Assembly (NCBI GenBank): GCA_022432975.1
Contig: CM039515.1
Span: 23,206,923 to 23,270,922, forward strand
From: Begonia masoniana
Lineage: Eukaryota > Streptophyta > Magnoliopsida > Cucurbitales > Begoniaceae
Length of the DNA stretch: 64,000 nt
Direction: 5' to 3'
Made by a program: the position numbers and the translations under genes. The notes beneath the pieces are model-generated. The model made no database searches and was not told where the DNA came from. It was given only the letters and a program-made list of their open reading frames with translations. Positions 45,329 through 57,599 of this stretch are shown piece by piece (positions within the stretch are counted from its first letter, which is position 1; each line of letters begins with the position of its first letter).

Positions 45329-47860
45329 TATAGCACCCAGTTCCATCGAACCGATTTTACCTTGTCATCTAATAGTGTACACTTATGGATAAAATTGGGA
45401 GAATTATTGATTAGGTTAATGAGTGACTAAGTAAGGGCATAATGGTAAATGGAGATCTATATTGGATAACGTATTTAAGGGGGGGTTTAATGAGGTTTAG
45501 CCGCCATTCTTTTCTCATTTTCCTTTCTCGGCATTCAGCTCAGCTAAGCAGAGTTTCTCTCGGCGATCTTCCCTCCCATTTTCTCCAAGCTAGGTGAGTT
45601 CTACTTCGATTTCTTGTTACATTGTAGCTATCGATGTTAGAGGGGATTTTAGATGCGAGTTTTGAGAATGTTATAAGTGAGAGTTAGTTCGGGTTCGGGG
45701 CATATCAGGAATGCTTGATGATCTAAGTTCCCAAACTAGTTTCCTTATGAGTTCTGGTAGATTTGAGGATAGTTTAGAATGAAGTTTAACTAATATTCTG
45801 TCTACGGCTATAGTTTTGAGCAAAACCCGAAGTAGTTTGCAACCAAGCTTTTCCAGGAAATCAGGTAAGTGGAGTATGTATGTACCTTCGGGTCTACATC
45901 ACAAAACAGTAGGTTTATGCTTGTTTAAATGTTTTCTGTATGTCATGTATCATGTTTTTGGAAAGAACACGAAAATGAATTTACATGTAATGGCATGAGA
46001 AGGTATGAACAGAATGTAATAGATCAGTTGTTAAGGGAACTAATCCGCCCCTTAATTTATGAAGAGGATGTATGACTTTGGGAAAATTGATCTGTTTCCC
46101 AGTGGAATTTAGGATCAGATCAGTTGTTAAAGGAATTAATCCACCCCTTAATTTATGAAGAGGATGTATGACTTTGGAAAAAATGATTCAACTCCCAATG
46201 GAACCGAGGGATCAAATCAGAGAAAGAACGTGAATGCAACAGAGATGTGAAAGTAGAAACTGCATGTCTAGGATTTATGTTTCAGCATATCATTTCATTG
46301 TTGCTTTACTTACTTAGCATTAGGCTAATAGATGAGTTTTGTGATGTAGGTGAAGAAATTTCAGCAGGTGGATTCTCTGAGTATGTTAAGGGCTAGGCTG
46401 GTTGGAGGAGTATATTCACGCATCGACTTGACAATCTGATGAAACGGTTTAACTAACGTCAGTAGGTGTGAAAGTCTAGTTAACAATGGTTCAGGTTTTG
46501 GTATGCTAAAAATGTTAATGATAGCAGGAGTTTAATGTTTTTATTAATTTTGGAGCTTTTCTTGATTACGAAAAACACGGTTTGGTTTTAGTTGTAGATT
46601 GTTATTGTGGATTTATGTGGTTTTGAATAGCTGCTGTTGAAATTTACAAGTTCTTTTAGTAAGCAAAGTCGTCTGTTTGTTTAGAGTGTTACTGTGCACC
46701 GGCGGATGTAGTCTATCGGTGGATGTAATCTATCGGTGGAAGTAGTCTATCGGTGGATGTAGTCTATCAGTGGATTTTGTCGTTTTATGATCGGTGGATG
46801 TGAGTAATAGGTTTTGTCGTTTTGTGATCGGTGGATGTTTGTAACAGGTTTTTTTGTCGTTTTTGGGATCAGTGGACGTGGGTAATAGATCTTGTCGTTT
46901 TGTGATGGATGGGTGTGAGCAGTAGATGTGGTTAGTAATCTTGTCGTTTTGTGACCGGTGGACGTGTGTAGTCGACGCGTCGTTCGACTGACGTGACCGG
47001 TGGAAGTGTGTAGTCGACGTGTCGTTCGACTGACGTGGGCGGTGGGTGTTCGTTGTAGAAGACGTATTCTGTCTCTACGTCCACCGCTGAGATTATTTTG
47101 TTTCTGCTTCTGCCGCTAACTCTGTTTAGCGGTGGATGCCTTTTGTTTCTATTTTTATCGCTGGAACTGTTCAGCAGTGAACGTGTTCTGTTTTGTTTGT
47201 TTTCTTTCAACCAATTGTCTTTAATATTTTAATTAATTAATAAATATCGTTTTATACAAATGAATTTCCACCGCAAGTTTTAACATTTTAAGGGTCAAAC
47301 TTTGACCGTTGAATGAAATTTTGAATTTTTCTCAGAATGTCATAGTGTGGTTCAGTATTATGTGTAGCAAACCGTCTTCTCATTCAACAGGGAGATTCGG
47401 AAATTGCGGAGGCTTGGTTCAATCAAGCCGTTGAGTATTGGAAACAAGCTATAGCACTTACTCCCAGTAATTATATTGAAGCACAAAATTGGTTGAAGAT
47501 TACAAGGCGTTTCGAATAAGAAAACTCTGTTTCTTTTTTATTTATAAAATAAATAAAAATAATTTGAATTTATTTTTTATTTAATTTAGTATGATTTCTA
47601 TTATCATTTAGAAAAATTTTTAGATTTGTTATATCTTTAGAATTATATAATTGTTAGAATTAATTTTTTGTTTTGTTGTCCTCATCACTGGAATCATTTC
47701 TATGGTAAGAACCAATCAAATAATTTTATTATATCCCTTCTAAGATCGTTCTATTTCATCTTGTATTTTATAGGGGTAAACAATACACAGATACATTTAA
47801 GAATATTTTTTTTCCGCTATTAGAATAGAAAAAAAATTTTATATAATTCGGGGCGTTACA
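45329..47860 (+). repeat. 5' LTR of element B, with plastid DNA insertion
   Basis: 2,532 bp, starting TATAGCACCC (first G mutated) and ending GGGGCGTTACA just before the PBS. About 470 bp near its end are plastid DNA. Landmarks: TATTTAAGG (45472-45480); first donor-like site at 45594; 51-nt exon-like block 45814-45864; donor CAG/GTAAGT at 45865; stem arms 45893-45907 and 46336-46350; 96-bp duplicated hairpin units from 46022; four 17-bp cggtggatgtagtctat repeats (46700-46767) and longer cggtggatg repeats to about 47170. Confidence 0.93.
47378..47848 (+). other. ycf3: Nuclear plastid DNA fragment (NUPT): ycf3 exon 3 plus downstream spacer
   Basis: Bases 47391-47519 encode the complete last exon of plastid ycf3 (photosystem I assembly factor, TPR protein): [20 protein letters not shown] through [10 protein letters not shown] and a TAA stop, 42 codons with no break. 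The preceding tcttctcattcaacag probably is the end of intron 2, and 47520 to about 47848 is very AT-rich, as expected for the ycf3-psaA spacer. LTR sequence borders it on both sides (gtgtagcaaaccg at the left, cggggcgttaca at the right). Without exons 1 and 2 it is not functional. Exact edges are uncertain by about 15 bp. Confidence 0.93.
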
Positions 47861-47863
47861 GTA

Positions 47864-47876
47864 TGGTATCAGAGAC
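47864..47876 (+). other. Primer-binding site of element B
   Basis: TGGTATCAGAGAC, complementary to initiator-Met tRNA with one late mismatch, three bases after the LTR end. Confidence 0.92.
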
Positions 47877-48015
47877 ATTCAGTTAAACCGTTCAAAAGAT
47901 TACTCATCATTGTCAATCGTTGCATGGAAGTACTTCAACAACCGTAAGTGTTTATGTTAACCTTAGCTATTAGATATTTAAGAGTGTAATTAACCTTGTA
48001 CAGGAATCTAGTAAG

Positions 48016-49050
48016 ATGTCTAGACGACCAGGAAGACCAAGAGTACCAAGAGAGATACCAAATCCAGGGCGTGAGGAGGATCCTAGTGTAATTAGGCAGC
48101 TGACGGATTTGGTGCGTCAGCAGACCGATTTGGTTCATTAGCAGTCCGATCAGTTGGGAGTATTGTTGAACCGAGAAGTACAAGGAAGTTCCAACTCGAG
48201 TTCCAGCAGTGAGCATTCAGGAGACCGATTCCAGAGGCTACAGCCGCCCACACTTGATGGAAAATCGTCCAATCCGATTGTTGTTGAGGAGTGGCTTAGG
48301 AAGATTGAGAGCATGTTAAGATGTGCCAACATCGGAGAAGGAGACAAAGTCACTCTGGCAACGTTCCATTTGGCTGGGGACGCTCAACTTTGGTGGGAAA
48401 CAATAGAGACCACCACTGATGTTCTGGCTATGTCCTGGTCCCAGTTCAATGAGGTTTTCTATGAGAAGTATTTTAACAGCACAGTCCAGGCCGCAAAGAA
48501 GGTAGAGTTTCTGAACTTGAAGCAGACAGGGTCTGTGGCAGAGTACAGCAGGCAATTCGAGTCTCTGTCCAGGTTTGCTGGACATTTTGTTCACAAGAAT
48601 GAGGATAAAGTGTTTCAGTTTGTGCATGGACTGAAGCCGAAAATCTACAGAGGAGTTAAATTTTGTGGTATTAAAGGACTGTCATTCAGGGAAGTTGTGT
48701 CCACAGCATTGGAGGTGGAAGAAGCTGAAATGAAGTGTTCTGGACTGAAGGAAGCCCCGCGAAAGTTCATCCAGCCCCAACAGCAGAGAGGAATGAAGAG
48801 GCCCAGTGAAGGCCAGAGTAACCAAGGAACAGGAAGGAAAGTACGGGATACCAGGAAGTTTCCCTAGTGCCCGAAATGTTTGAAGAGTCACCTGGGCGAG
48901 TGTAGATTTGGGACGGGAAAGTGTTTCAACTGTGAGGAGATTGGACACACGTACAGAGATTGCCCGAAGCCTAGAATCACCCGATGCTTCAACTGTAACA
49001 AAGTCGGCCATATCAATAGGGACAACCCAGCCTTAAAGAATGGCCCTGCT
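48016..49050 (+). pseudogene. Element B gag
   Basis: Tekay Gag from the ATG at 48016 (MSRRPGRPRVPREI). The capsid-like domain has VEEWLRKIESMLRC, AQLWWETIE and FVHGLKPKIYRGV. A TAG at 48139-48141 and another at 48865-48867 interrupt a single frame. Three zinc-binding motifs follow: CPKCLKSHLGEC, the classic CFNCEEIGHTYRDC, and CFNCNKVGHINRDN, in which the last Cys is Asn. The frame continues into the protease. Only point stops break it, so it is better preserved than element A. Confidence 0.93.
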
Positions 49051-49600
49051 ATGTTGAAACCGAGGATATTCTCCATGATGGAGTCAGGTGATGAAGACCA
49101 GCCTGCTGTGGTGTCAGGTACCATATTGATCAACTTTGTGCCTGCTTTTACTTTAATAGATTCTGGTGCGACGCATTCCTTTATAGCATCTGCGTTTGCT
49201 GTTAAGTTAGATGTACAGTTCCTTCTATGCATGTGTTTAATGTTGCATTACCCTCTGGTGAACGCATGCACTCTAACCAAGTGATGCTTGACAGTGATGT
49301 GTTAGTAGGGAACGTGAGTCTACCTGCTGATCTTATTATTATGGATATAATGGGATTTGATGTAATCCTAGAAATGGATTGATTGTTTAAGCATTATGCC
49401 ACAATAGATTGTAGGACTGGAATAGTTAGCTTCCAACCCCCTGGTGGTTTGGATCATACATTTCAAGCTTTGAAGAAGAGTAAGGAAATGTCTGTTATGA
49501 CCTCTGTCAATGCTAGACCTTCTCCATGCGGGAAGTATTTGTGCTTTTTGTCCAGTGTTTTAGACACACAACTAGTAGGAAAAGCAAGTCCTCAGAATGT
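49051..49600 (+). pseudogene. Element B aspartic protease
   Basis: Continues from Gag in the same frame. The catalytic motif LIDSGATHSFIAS is present. A frameshift near 49220-49240 ends this frame at 49284. The rest reads in another frame, with IIMDIMGFDVILEMD followed by a TGA that replaces the Trp of the GMDWL motif (49380-49382), then KHYATIDCRTGIVSFQPPGG. The fold is recognisable, but translation is broken twice. Confidence 0.9.
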
Positions 49601-50201
49601 CTTAGTTGTCCAAGATTTTCCAAAAGTATTTATAGATGACCTTCCTGGCTTGCCGCCAGATAGGGTAATTGAGTTTGTTGTAGATGTTTACCCAGGCGCC
49701 GAGCCTGTATCTAAGAATCCTTATAGATTAGCACTCACAGAGCTTAAGGAATTAAAGAAACAGTTAGAGGAACTATTGGAGAAAGGGTTCATACGCCCAA
49801 GCTTTTCACCATGGGGTGCCCCAGTTTTTTTTTGTCAAAAAGAAGGATGGATTAATGCGTATGTGCGTTGATTATCGAGAATTGAATAAGTTAACCATCA
49901 AGAACAAGTATCCATTGCCAAGGATTGATGATTTATTCGACCAACTTAACGGTGCGCGAGTTTTCTCTAAGATTGACCTAAGGTCTGGTTATTACCAATT
50001 GAAAGTCAAATCCGAAGATATTCCAAAGACAGCCTTTCGCACGAGGTATGGACATTATGAGTTCTTGGTAATGTCCTTTGGATTGACAAATGCACCAACA
50101 GCATTTATGGATCTTATGAATAGAGTGTTTCACGAGTATTTAGATAAATTTGTCATAGTATTTATTGATGATATCTTAATCTATTCCCATACAAATGATG
50201 A
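49601..50201 (+). pseudogene. Element B reverse transcriptase, N-terminal part
   Basis: [33 protein letters not shown], then a frame change at a T9 run (49826-49834) that looks like a one-base slippage. The next frame has [34 protein letters not shown] (catalytic Asp intact) and the [11 protein letters not shown] box. The coding sequence is interrupted after the catalytic box by solo LTR W, bounded by GATGA duplications. The domain resumes at 51504. Confidence 0.94.
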
Positions 50202-51503
50202 TGACACAGGATCCCTAGGAAAGGATCTGTGTTCGAACCCACAAAATGATAGAAAATGTACTCGGGTGCAAGTGTTGTGCTAAATGAAAATAAAGAGAAT
50301 AAAAATAGAAGAAAAGTGCAAATAAATAAAAGGTGGAAATGTGTGATTATGAAGAGTGGCCGAGAATGAAGAGAATGGATATATGAATTGCAATAAAATT
50401 GGAGAAAATAGAGAAGTGAATGTGTGTGGAAAAGTGTAGAGAGATGAGATGAAAATGAAAGAAAATGCAATAAAATAAAGGTGAAGTGTGTGAGTTTGAT
50501 GGCTGAAAATGAAAGGTGAGATTGTGTGAATGTGTTTGCAATAAAAGTAAAAGAAATACCCTTAGAGGTTCCGTAGAGCGATCTTACGGGTTAAGCTCTC
50601 GGATAAACGTTTTTCGGGAGGAAAACGACCACCGTAGGCCGGAGATTTTCATCCTCAATCCAACTCCCAATGGAGAGGGTGAGGGAATGAATAAGAGTTA
50701 ACCTAGCAACCCAAGCTAGGCTAGCAATGGAGGCCAACTCCTCTTGGTTCAAAGAACCAAGGAAAAAATCTAAGGAAAACCTTGAGAGAATAGGGAAATA
50801 GTAGTGTATTGATTTGGGCAAAAGTTGTTTACAAACACCAATCCTATGCTTATATAGAAAATCCTAGGGTGGATGATTAAGGTTTCCATAAGGATGAATG
50901 AATGGTGGCCCTTGGATGAAAAAAGGATGGATGGCCAAGATCAAGGCAAACAAGCACACATCCTAGGGAGGAGATGAATGCCATGCCTAAATGGATCAAT
51001 GGAGGGAATCTTGCCACATCATCAATCCATGTTGCCACTAACTCTTGTACTTGCAAAATTATACCTTTTTTTGTGGGCTCTTCTTTGGGCCAAGGCTTCC
51101 ATTGGGCTCCATTTATTGTAGGGCCTTTTCCTTTGAATATTTTGTTGAACTTCCTCCTACCCAAATCCACCACCATACATCTAGTCCTAACCACACAATC
51201 TAATGCATGAAATACGATTATAAAATCCTTACAATAAAGGTGAATGTATGCCAATGAGTTTTAAAATTAAAAATTACAAATTAAGGCCCGGGAAGACAAA
51301 TTCTCATAGGGCTATCAGCAAGCTCATTGCGAATACTCCAATGAATGACATGGCAAGGATTCTCCACATCCTCTGATGTCGGCTCCCAAGTGAAGTCCAT
51401 GATGTGTTCCAAACCTGCAAAAAGTGACAATTCATTAGAACATTGATTAAGTAAATTTTGTGCCCGAGTTTGTGATCTCGTGACGGGCCTCCGAGGCATG
51501 TCA
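50202..51503 (-). mobile_element. Solo LTR W (element G family) in element B RT
   Basis: A 1,302-bp unit, plus strand TGACACAGGATCC...GAGGCATGTCA, with perfect TSDs GATGA at 50197-50201 and 51504-51508. It aligns throughout with the LTRs of element G (tagagcgatcttacgg, gcccttggatgaaaaaagg, cttgccacatcatcaatcc) but is more diverged, so it is an older insertion. Only one LTR is present, so it is solo. ORFs inside have no domain. Confidence 0.95.
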
Positions 51504-52415
51504 GATGAGCATGCAAGACACCTGACCTTGGTATTGGGAGTATTAAGGCAGCACCAACTTTATGCTAAGTTTTCTAAGTGTGAGTTTTGGTTGGACAGAG
51601 CTCACTTTCTTGGTCACGTGATCTCTAGTGAAGGAATATCTGTCGATCCATCCAAGGTTCGAGCAGTTAAGGAGTGGCCCCAACCGAAAAATGCCACTGA
51701 TATTCGGAGTTTCCTTGGATTAGCAGGATATTACAGGAAATTTATTGAAAGGTTCTCAAAGATTGCAACATCCCTCACTCAGTTAACAAGGAAAAACATT
51801 AAGTATGCATGGACAGAGGAATGTGAATCCAATTTCCAGACTTTGAAACAGAAGTTGACCAATGCTCCAGTATTAACACTCCCTGTTGAAAATGGAAAGT
51901 TCAGCATTTATTGTGATGCTTCCAAAGTTGGACTCGGTTGTGTGTTGATGCAAGATAGAAAAGTAATAGCCTATGCTTCTAGGCAGTTGAAAACACACGA
52001 GAAGAATTACCCTACACATGACTTAGAATTAGCTGCAGTGTTTTTTGCACTAAAGATTTGGAGGCATTACTTGTATGAACAGTCTTGTGAGATATTTTCG
52101 GACCATAAAAGTCTGAAGTATATTTTCACACAGAAAGAATTAAATATGAGGCAACGTAGATGGTTGGAGTTTGTCAAGGACTATGATTTTGAGATTAAAT
52201 ACCACCCCGGCAAGGCAAATGTAGTGGCTGATGCTTTGAGTAGAGTGACAACATCGGCCTCTGCATTGATTCTTGACATACCATTAGCCTTAGAGGCAGA
52301 GTTTCAAAGATTTAACTTGGAAGCTATGTCCAGCGTGTCAACTATGCTCTCTGCCATAACCTTGAAGCCTACTATTTTGGAAAGAATAAAGGAAGCACAG
52401 GCGATTGATGCTTAG
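51504..52415 (+). pseudogene. Element B RT C-terminal part and RNase H
   Basis: One open frame after [44 protein letters not shown] (RT connection), then RNase H with [55 protein letters not shown] and [15 protein letters not shown]. All four acidic catalytic positions are present. The frame ends at a TAG at 52413, probably a point mutation because integrase follows in a nearby frame. Confidence 0.94.
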
Positions 52416-53804
52416 TGCAACAAGTATAAGTCATGCATGGATTCTACCGATAAGTCGGATTTCAACTATTCTGTTGATGGAATTCTCAAGTTCCGGAATA
52501 GATGGTTTGTTCCAACAGATAAAGATCTTCGAAAAGAGATCCTTTCGAAAGTTCATTCTTCTAGACTCTCTATTCATCCTGATAGTACAAAAATGTATAG
52601 AGACCTTAAGCAACATTATTGGTGGCCAAATATGAAAAGAAGTGTGGCCGAGTACGTAGGATTGTGTTTAGTTTACCAACAAGTTAAAGCTGAACATCAA
52701 AGGCCTGCAGGAGCATTGCAACCATTACCAGTTCCCGAATGGAAATGGGAACAAATAACGATGGACTTTGTGGTAGGATTGCCTATGACAGCAAAGGGAC
52801 ATGATGCAATTTGGGTGATAGTAGATCGTCTAACCAAATCTGCCCATTTTCTGCCCATAAAGATGACCTACTCGATGGACTAACTAGCTGAATTGTATGT
52901 GCATGAGATTGTTAGACTGCATGGAGTTCCAAGCACTATAGTTTCTGACCGAGACTATAGATTTACGTCGAAGTTTTGGAAGAGTTTGCATAAGGCTATG
53001 GGTACACAGCTGAACTTTAGCATAGCCTTTCACCCTCAAATAGATGAACAATCTGAAAGGACTATCCAAACGTTGGAGGATATGCTTCGTGCATGCATAT
53101 TAGATTTTCAAGGATCTTGGAGTAAGTATTTATCGTTGGTGGAATTCTCTTATAACAACAGTTTTCAGGCAACCATAGGTATGGCACCGTATGAACCATT
53201 GTATGGGCGAAAATGCAGATCTCCTTTGTATTGAGACGAAGTTTGTGAAGCGCGATTGATTCGTCCTGATTTTGTGCAGCAAACAGTGGAGAAGATTGAC
53301 CTCATCCGACAGAGAATCTTAACAGCTCAAAGCCGACAGAAAAGCTATGTCGATAGGAGACGTAGAGAATTACAGTTTGAAGTTGGTGATGAAGTTTTTC
53401 TTAAGGTATCACCATTCAAGGGAGTTGTGAGATTTGGAAGGAGAGGCAAGTTGAACCCTAGATATATTGGACCATTCTCAATCTTGAAGAGGATTGGGAA
53501 GACAGCCTACCAATTACAGTTACCAACTTCTATGGAAGAGATTCACAATGTGTTCCATGTTTCTATGCTAAAGAAGTGTATGCGGGATCTAACTCAGGTT
53601 ATGGAACAGCAGAACATTGAAATTCATCCTACTCTTTCTTATGAGGAGAAACCAGTAAAGATCCTTGACTATGCTGTGAAGGTGTTGCGCAACAAAGAGG
53701 TCCCACTGGTGAAAGTTTTATGGCATAACCAGAGCATAGAGGAGACAACTTGCAAGCGCCAGCAGGACATGATGGACCAACATTCAGAATTATTCAGGTA
53801 TTGA
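52416..53804 (+). pseudogene. Element B integrase with chromodomain
   Basis: HHCC module: HSSRLSIHP, then [14 protein letters not shown], where the second zinc Cys is Tyr. Core: [50 protein letters not shown]. Stops at 52881 and 53232 replace Gln and Trp codons in otherwise conserved motifs. The C-terminal domain has GDEVFLKVSPFKGVVRFGRR and HNVFHVSMLKKCMRD. The chromodomain ends YAVKVLRNKEVPLVKVLWHN with a TAA at 53802-53804. A chromodomain would direct integration to marked chromatin. Confidence 0.94.
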
Positions 53805-53814
53805 ATTTTGAGGA

Positions 53815-53839
53815 CAAAATTCTTTTAAGAAGGGTAGAT
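53815..53839 (+). other. Polypurine tract of element B
   Basis: attcttttaagaagggtaga immediately before the 3' LTR start, matching that at 45310-45328 before the 5' LTR. Confidence 0.85.
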
Positions 53840-56800
53840 TGTAGCAGCCGGTTCCATCGAACCGATTTTACCTTGTCATCTAATAGTGTACACTTTATGG
53901 ATGAAATTGGGAGAATTATTGATTAGGTTAATGAGTGACTAAGTAAGGGCATAATGGTAAATGGAGATCTATAGTGGATAACGTATTTAAGGGAGAGTTT
54001 AATGAGGTTTAACCACCATTGTTTTCTCATTTTCCTTTTTCGGCATTCAGCTCAGCTAAGCAGAGTTTCTCTCGGCGATCTTCCCTCCCATTTTCTCCAA
54101 GCTAGGTGAGTTCTACTTCGATTTCTTGTTACATTGTAGCTATCGATGTTAGAGGGGATTTTTAATGCAAGTTTTGAGAATGTTGTAAGTGAGAGTTAGT
54201 TCGAGTTCGGGGCATATCAGGAATGCTTAATGATCTGAGTTCCCAAACTAGTTTCCTTATGAGTTCTGGTAGATTTGAGGATAGTTTATAATGAAGTTTA
54301 ACTAATACTCTGTCTACGGCTATAGTTTTGAGCAAAACCCGAAGTAGTTTGCAACCAAGCTTTTCCAGGAAACCAGGTAAGTGGAGTATGTGTGTACCTA
54401 CGGGTCTACATCACAAAACAGTAGGTTTATGCTTGTTTGAATGTTTTCTGTATGTCATGTATCATGTTTTTGGAAAGAACACAAAAATGAATTTACATGT
54501 AATGGCATGACAAGGTATGAACAGAATGTAATAGATCAGCTGTTAAGGGAACTAATCCGCCCCTTAATTTATGAAGAGGATGTATGACTTTGGGAAAATT
54601 GATCCGTTTCCCAATGGAATTTAGGATCAGATCTGTTGTTAAGGGAATTAATCCGCCCCTTAATTTATGAAGAGGATGTATGACTTTAGAAAAAATGATC
54701 CAACACCCAATGGAACCGAGGGATCAAATCAGAGAAAGAACGTGAATGCAACAGAGATGTGAAAGTAAAAACTGCATGTCTAGGATTTATATCACGACCC
54801 CGTTAAGGGCCGAGACTAATTCATATTTTCGTGGAACTTTCACTTACAATATTCTATCTGCACACTTTTTTTTTTCAGAAGGAACTTAAAACCATTATCA
54901 TATCTGACAAACTAACTCTTCAACACTCGACTCATCCAATACACTGTCGGCATAACTAGTCGCAGAGCAGAGCGACTAAACTCAAACATTGATTTCATAA
55001 CACGATCGGGCAGAAGGAAGGTGCCCTCAGACCTCACGACTCCATCGATCGCGGGGCTGCATGGGTTTGCAAACATCCACCGATCAACATGTGCATCCCA
55101 CGTGCCACATTAAACTTAATCCGATCGCTAACGACAAAACTTATATACACTCATCCGATAAAATAGACAACATCATCCGATAGGATAAGCAATATCATCC
55201 GATAGGATAAACAACATCATCTGGTTGACATGCGTATCTCACGTGACACATTAAGACTCCATCCGATCGCTAGACGACAAAACCTATATACACTCATCCG
55301 ATAAAATAACAACATCATCCGATAGGATAAACAACATCATCCGGTCACAAAACGACAAAGTTTAAACTACTCCTGCCGATGACGTCAGCCGGATGATTTA
55401 CTAGTCCGATCAAACAGCACAACTCACATCATCCGATTACTCATCTTTACTCACATCATCCGATCACAAAACGACAAGGTTTATACTGTAATATCCGGCT
55501 TGTACGGATTTTTTGAATATATTATTATTATATTATTGGATGGTATTTTTGGAAATACGTCAAATCAGATCCGTTTTACAAAAAGGAAGCGTCATTACGA
55601 TCCTAACGACTAATTGGAATTTTAAGGAATTTATGGGAATTTTCGGAGATTAAACGCTATATTCCGAGTAATTACCACTATCGTAAAGTAATTTACGTTT
55701 TACTAAAAATAGCAAATGAAGTCCGAATTGCGAACGGACAGTTTTAATAAAGCCCTGGCAATAAATAGGAGTTATTGGCAAAATATGGAGTTTTCGAGAA
55801 TCCGAATCGTTAGCCGATTAACGAAACGAAGGACGAAACAAGAGCTAAGGGCGAAATGGTAATTTGCAAAGTCAATTTTTATAAAATATCACAAACCTTC
55901 TTCTCTCCCTCACTTTCTCTCTTCTTCTCTGGATCGCACGAACAGAGGCGATTTTTCCTCCTCTGGCCGCCGGCGATTTCATCATTTCCGACCTCCGTCC
56001 GACCTCCGATCAACCCGATTTCTTCACGTTTTCTTCCTCTCTCGCTACCCTCGGTATGTAGCTTTAGTCTTGGGTCGTTTATTTCGAGTTTTGGTTTGAT
56101 TTAGGGTTAGGGTTTAAATTAGGTTTTCCGTTAAAAACGTGATTTAGGCTTCGTAATTAATCGGTTAGCTATAATTACCTATATATTGAACGTATTGAAC
56201 GTTATTGGACGAAGAAAAGTCGAATTGCGAAAAATTTATAAATTGGTAAAATTTTGGGTTTTAGGGAAAAACTCGTTATTTGAGAATTTGGATAATCGAG
56301 CTTTAATTAACGTTCGAAATGCTCTAATTAGCTAAGTGGAGAATTTAGGAGAATTCGCTAGTTAAGGATTTTGTAATTTGGACGTTTATAGTTTAAATCG
56401 GTTCTAACTATGAATATCGTGTTTTCTCACAGACACACGACTCCCGTGGACGAAGCTAGTGATTCAGTGCGCTCCAGGTAAGTTTTCGTGACTTACTTTG
56501 ACCCAAAGGTCTGCACCATACTCCGTCGTCGTCTCGAGAATACTCGAGGAACTGTTTGTTTTATGTTATTCTGGTTGGGTAGTTAGGTTAGTTGTTTATA
56601 GGTTCTGCTTTACTGCCATGAATGTATGCACGTTGGTTGTTTACTTTCTGCTTATATGAACTGTTCATGCATCACGGATTTCAAATGTCATGAAAATGGA
56701 TTTCCGCACGTGTTTTAAGAAAAGAAAGGTAATCTGTAATTAATGAATGTAATCTGTTTCTGGTTACGCGAGGTGGGGCTCAGGCATGGCTGTAGGTTTT

Positions 56801-57599
56801 TTTGAGCATGTACCCCCCCCCCCCCCCCATCTAAGTGGAAAGTGGTAGTTCGACCGCGGAATGTATCCTTTCCATTTAGTGGGCTGAGATCTCGGTGACG
56901 ATTCTGTCTGTGACGTAATGTATATGAAATGTATCTGTAAATGAATCTGTAAAAGCATCTGTAAATGAAACGTTTTCTGAATGGCATACGCACGCATGCA
57001 TGCATCTGCATTTACTTAGCTTACTGAGATTTAAATATCTCATATGTGTCTGTATGGTGTAGGTAATCTCTTAGGCGATATTGAGCCAGGTGAGGACGAC
57101 GTTCCTCCTCCTGACGATGGATGCAGTTGATGGATGATTGCTGTGGGAGTGCGCTGGGGCAGTCGAGGCGCGATACGACCCGTGGGGATGTATGTCTGGA
57201 CTCTGGGTTTATTTTGGGATGTTTTGAGTTGATAATTGTATAGTATATTTAGGTTGTTTGGATCTGGATAGGATTAGATAACGTTTTTATAATTGTATGT
57301 AAAACGTTTTGGTTTAAACTGTTTAATGAATGTTTTGTAATCGTTTTGATTGGTTTAGGTTGATACGGTTAAGCTCGATGTTTAGGTACATCCACGCAGT
57401 TGGACTCCGCAAAGTCCGACTCGAGTCGATTGAGTTTAGAATACGTTTAAATTGGATTTAAGTAGATTTAAGTTGTGAGTTATATGAAATTTTGTGTAAA
57501 GAAATGGAGGTTTGCTCTCTGGAAATCGGATTCCAGAGAGCAACCAGTTATGTGATATGTTAAATGCTGTAAAAATGATAAGTATTTGAAGTAAGAAGG

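Noticed and set aside
47391..47519. ycf3 as a working gene
   Set aside because: Only the last exon is present, inside an LTR and without exons 1 and 2 or a start codon. It is a plastid-derived fragment.
55856..56104. 82-residue ORF at the start of LTR D, with a counterpart at 61834-62022 in F
   Set aside because: Its ATG lies before the TATA-like box, the product is Ser/Pro/Phe-rich without a domain, and the frame is not kept between D and F.
57063..57128. Short acidic reading frame just after the acceptor-like site in many LTRs (for example GDVLGYVDPGEDDIPPP in F, GEEVIAGVFSESVVD in J)
   Set aside because: Frames begin at the same place and end within about 14-30 codons, but no ATG precedes them in the predicted exons and the similarity can come from DNA homology among LTRs. 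I keep it as non-coding leader.
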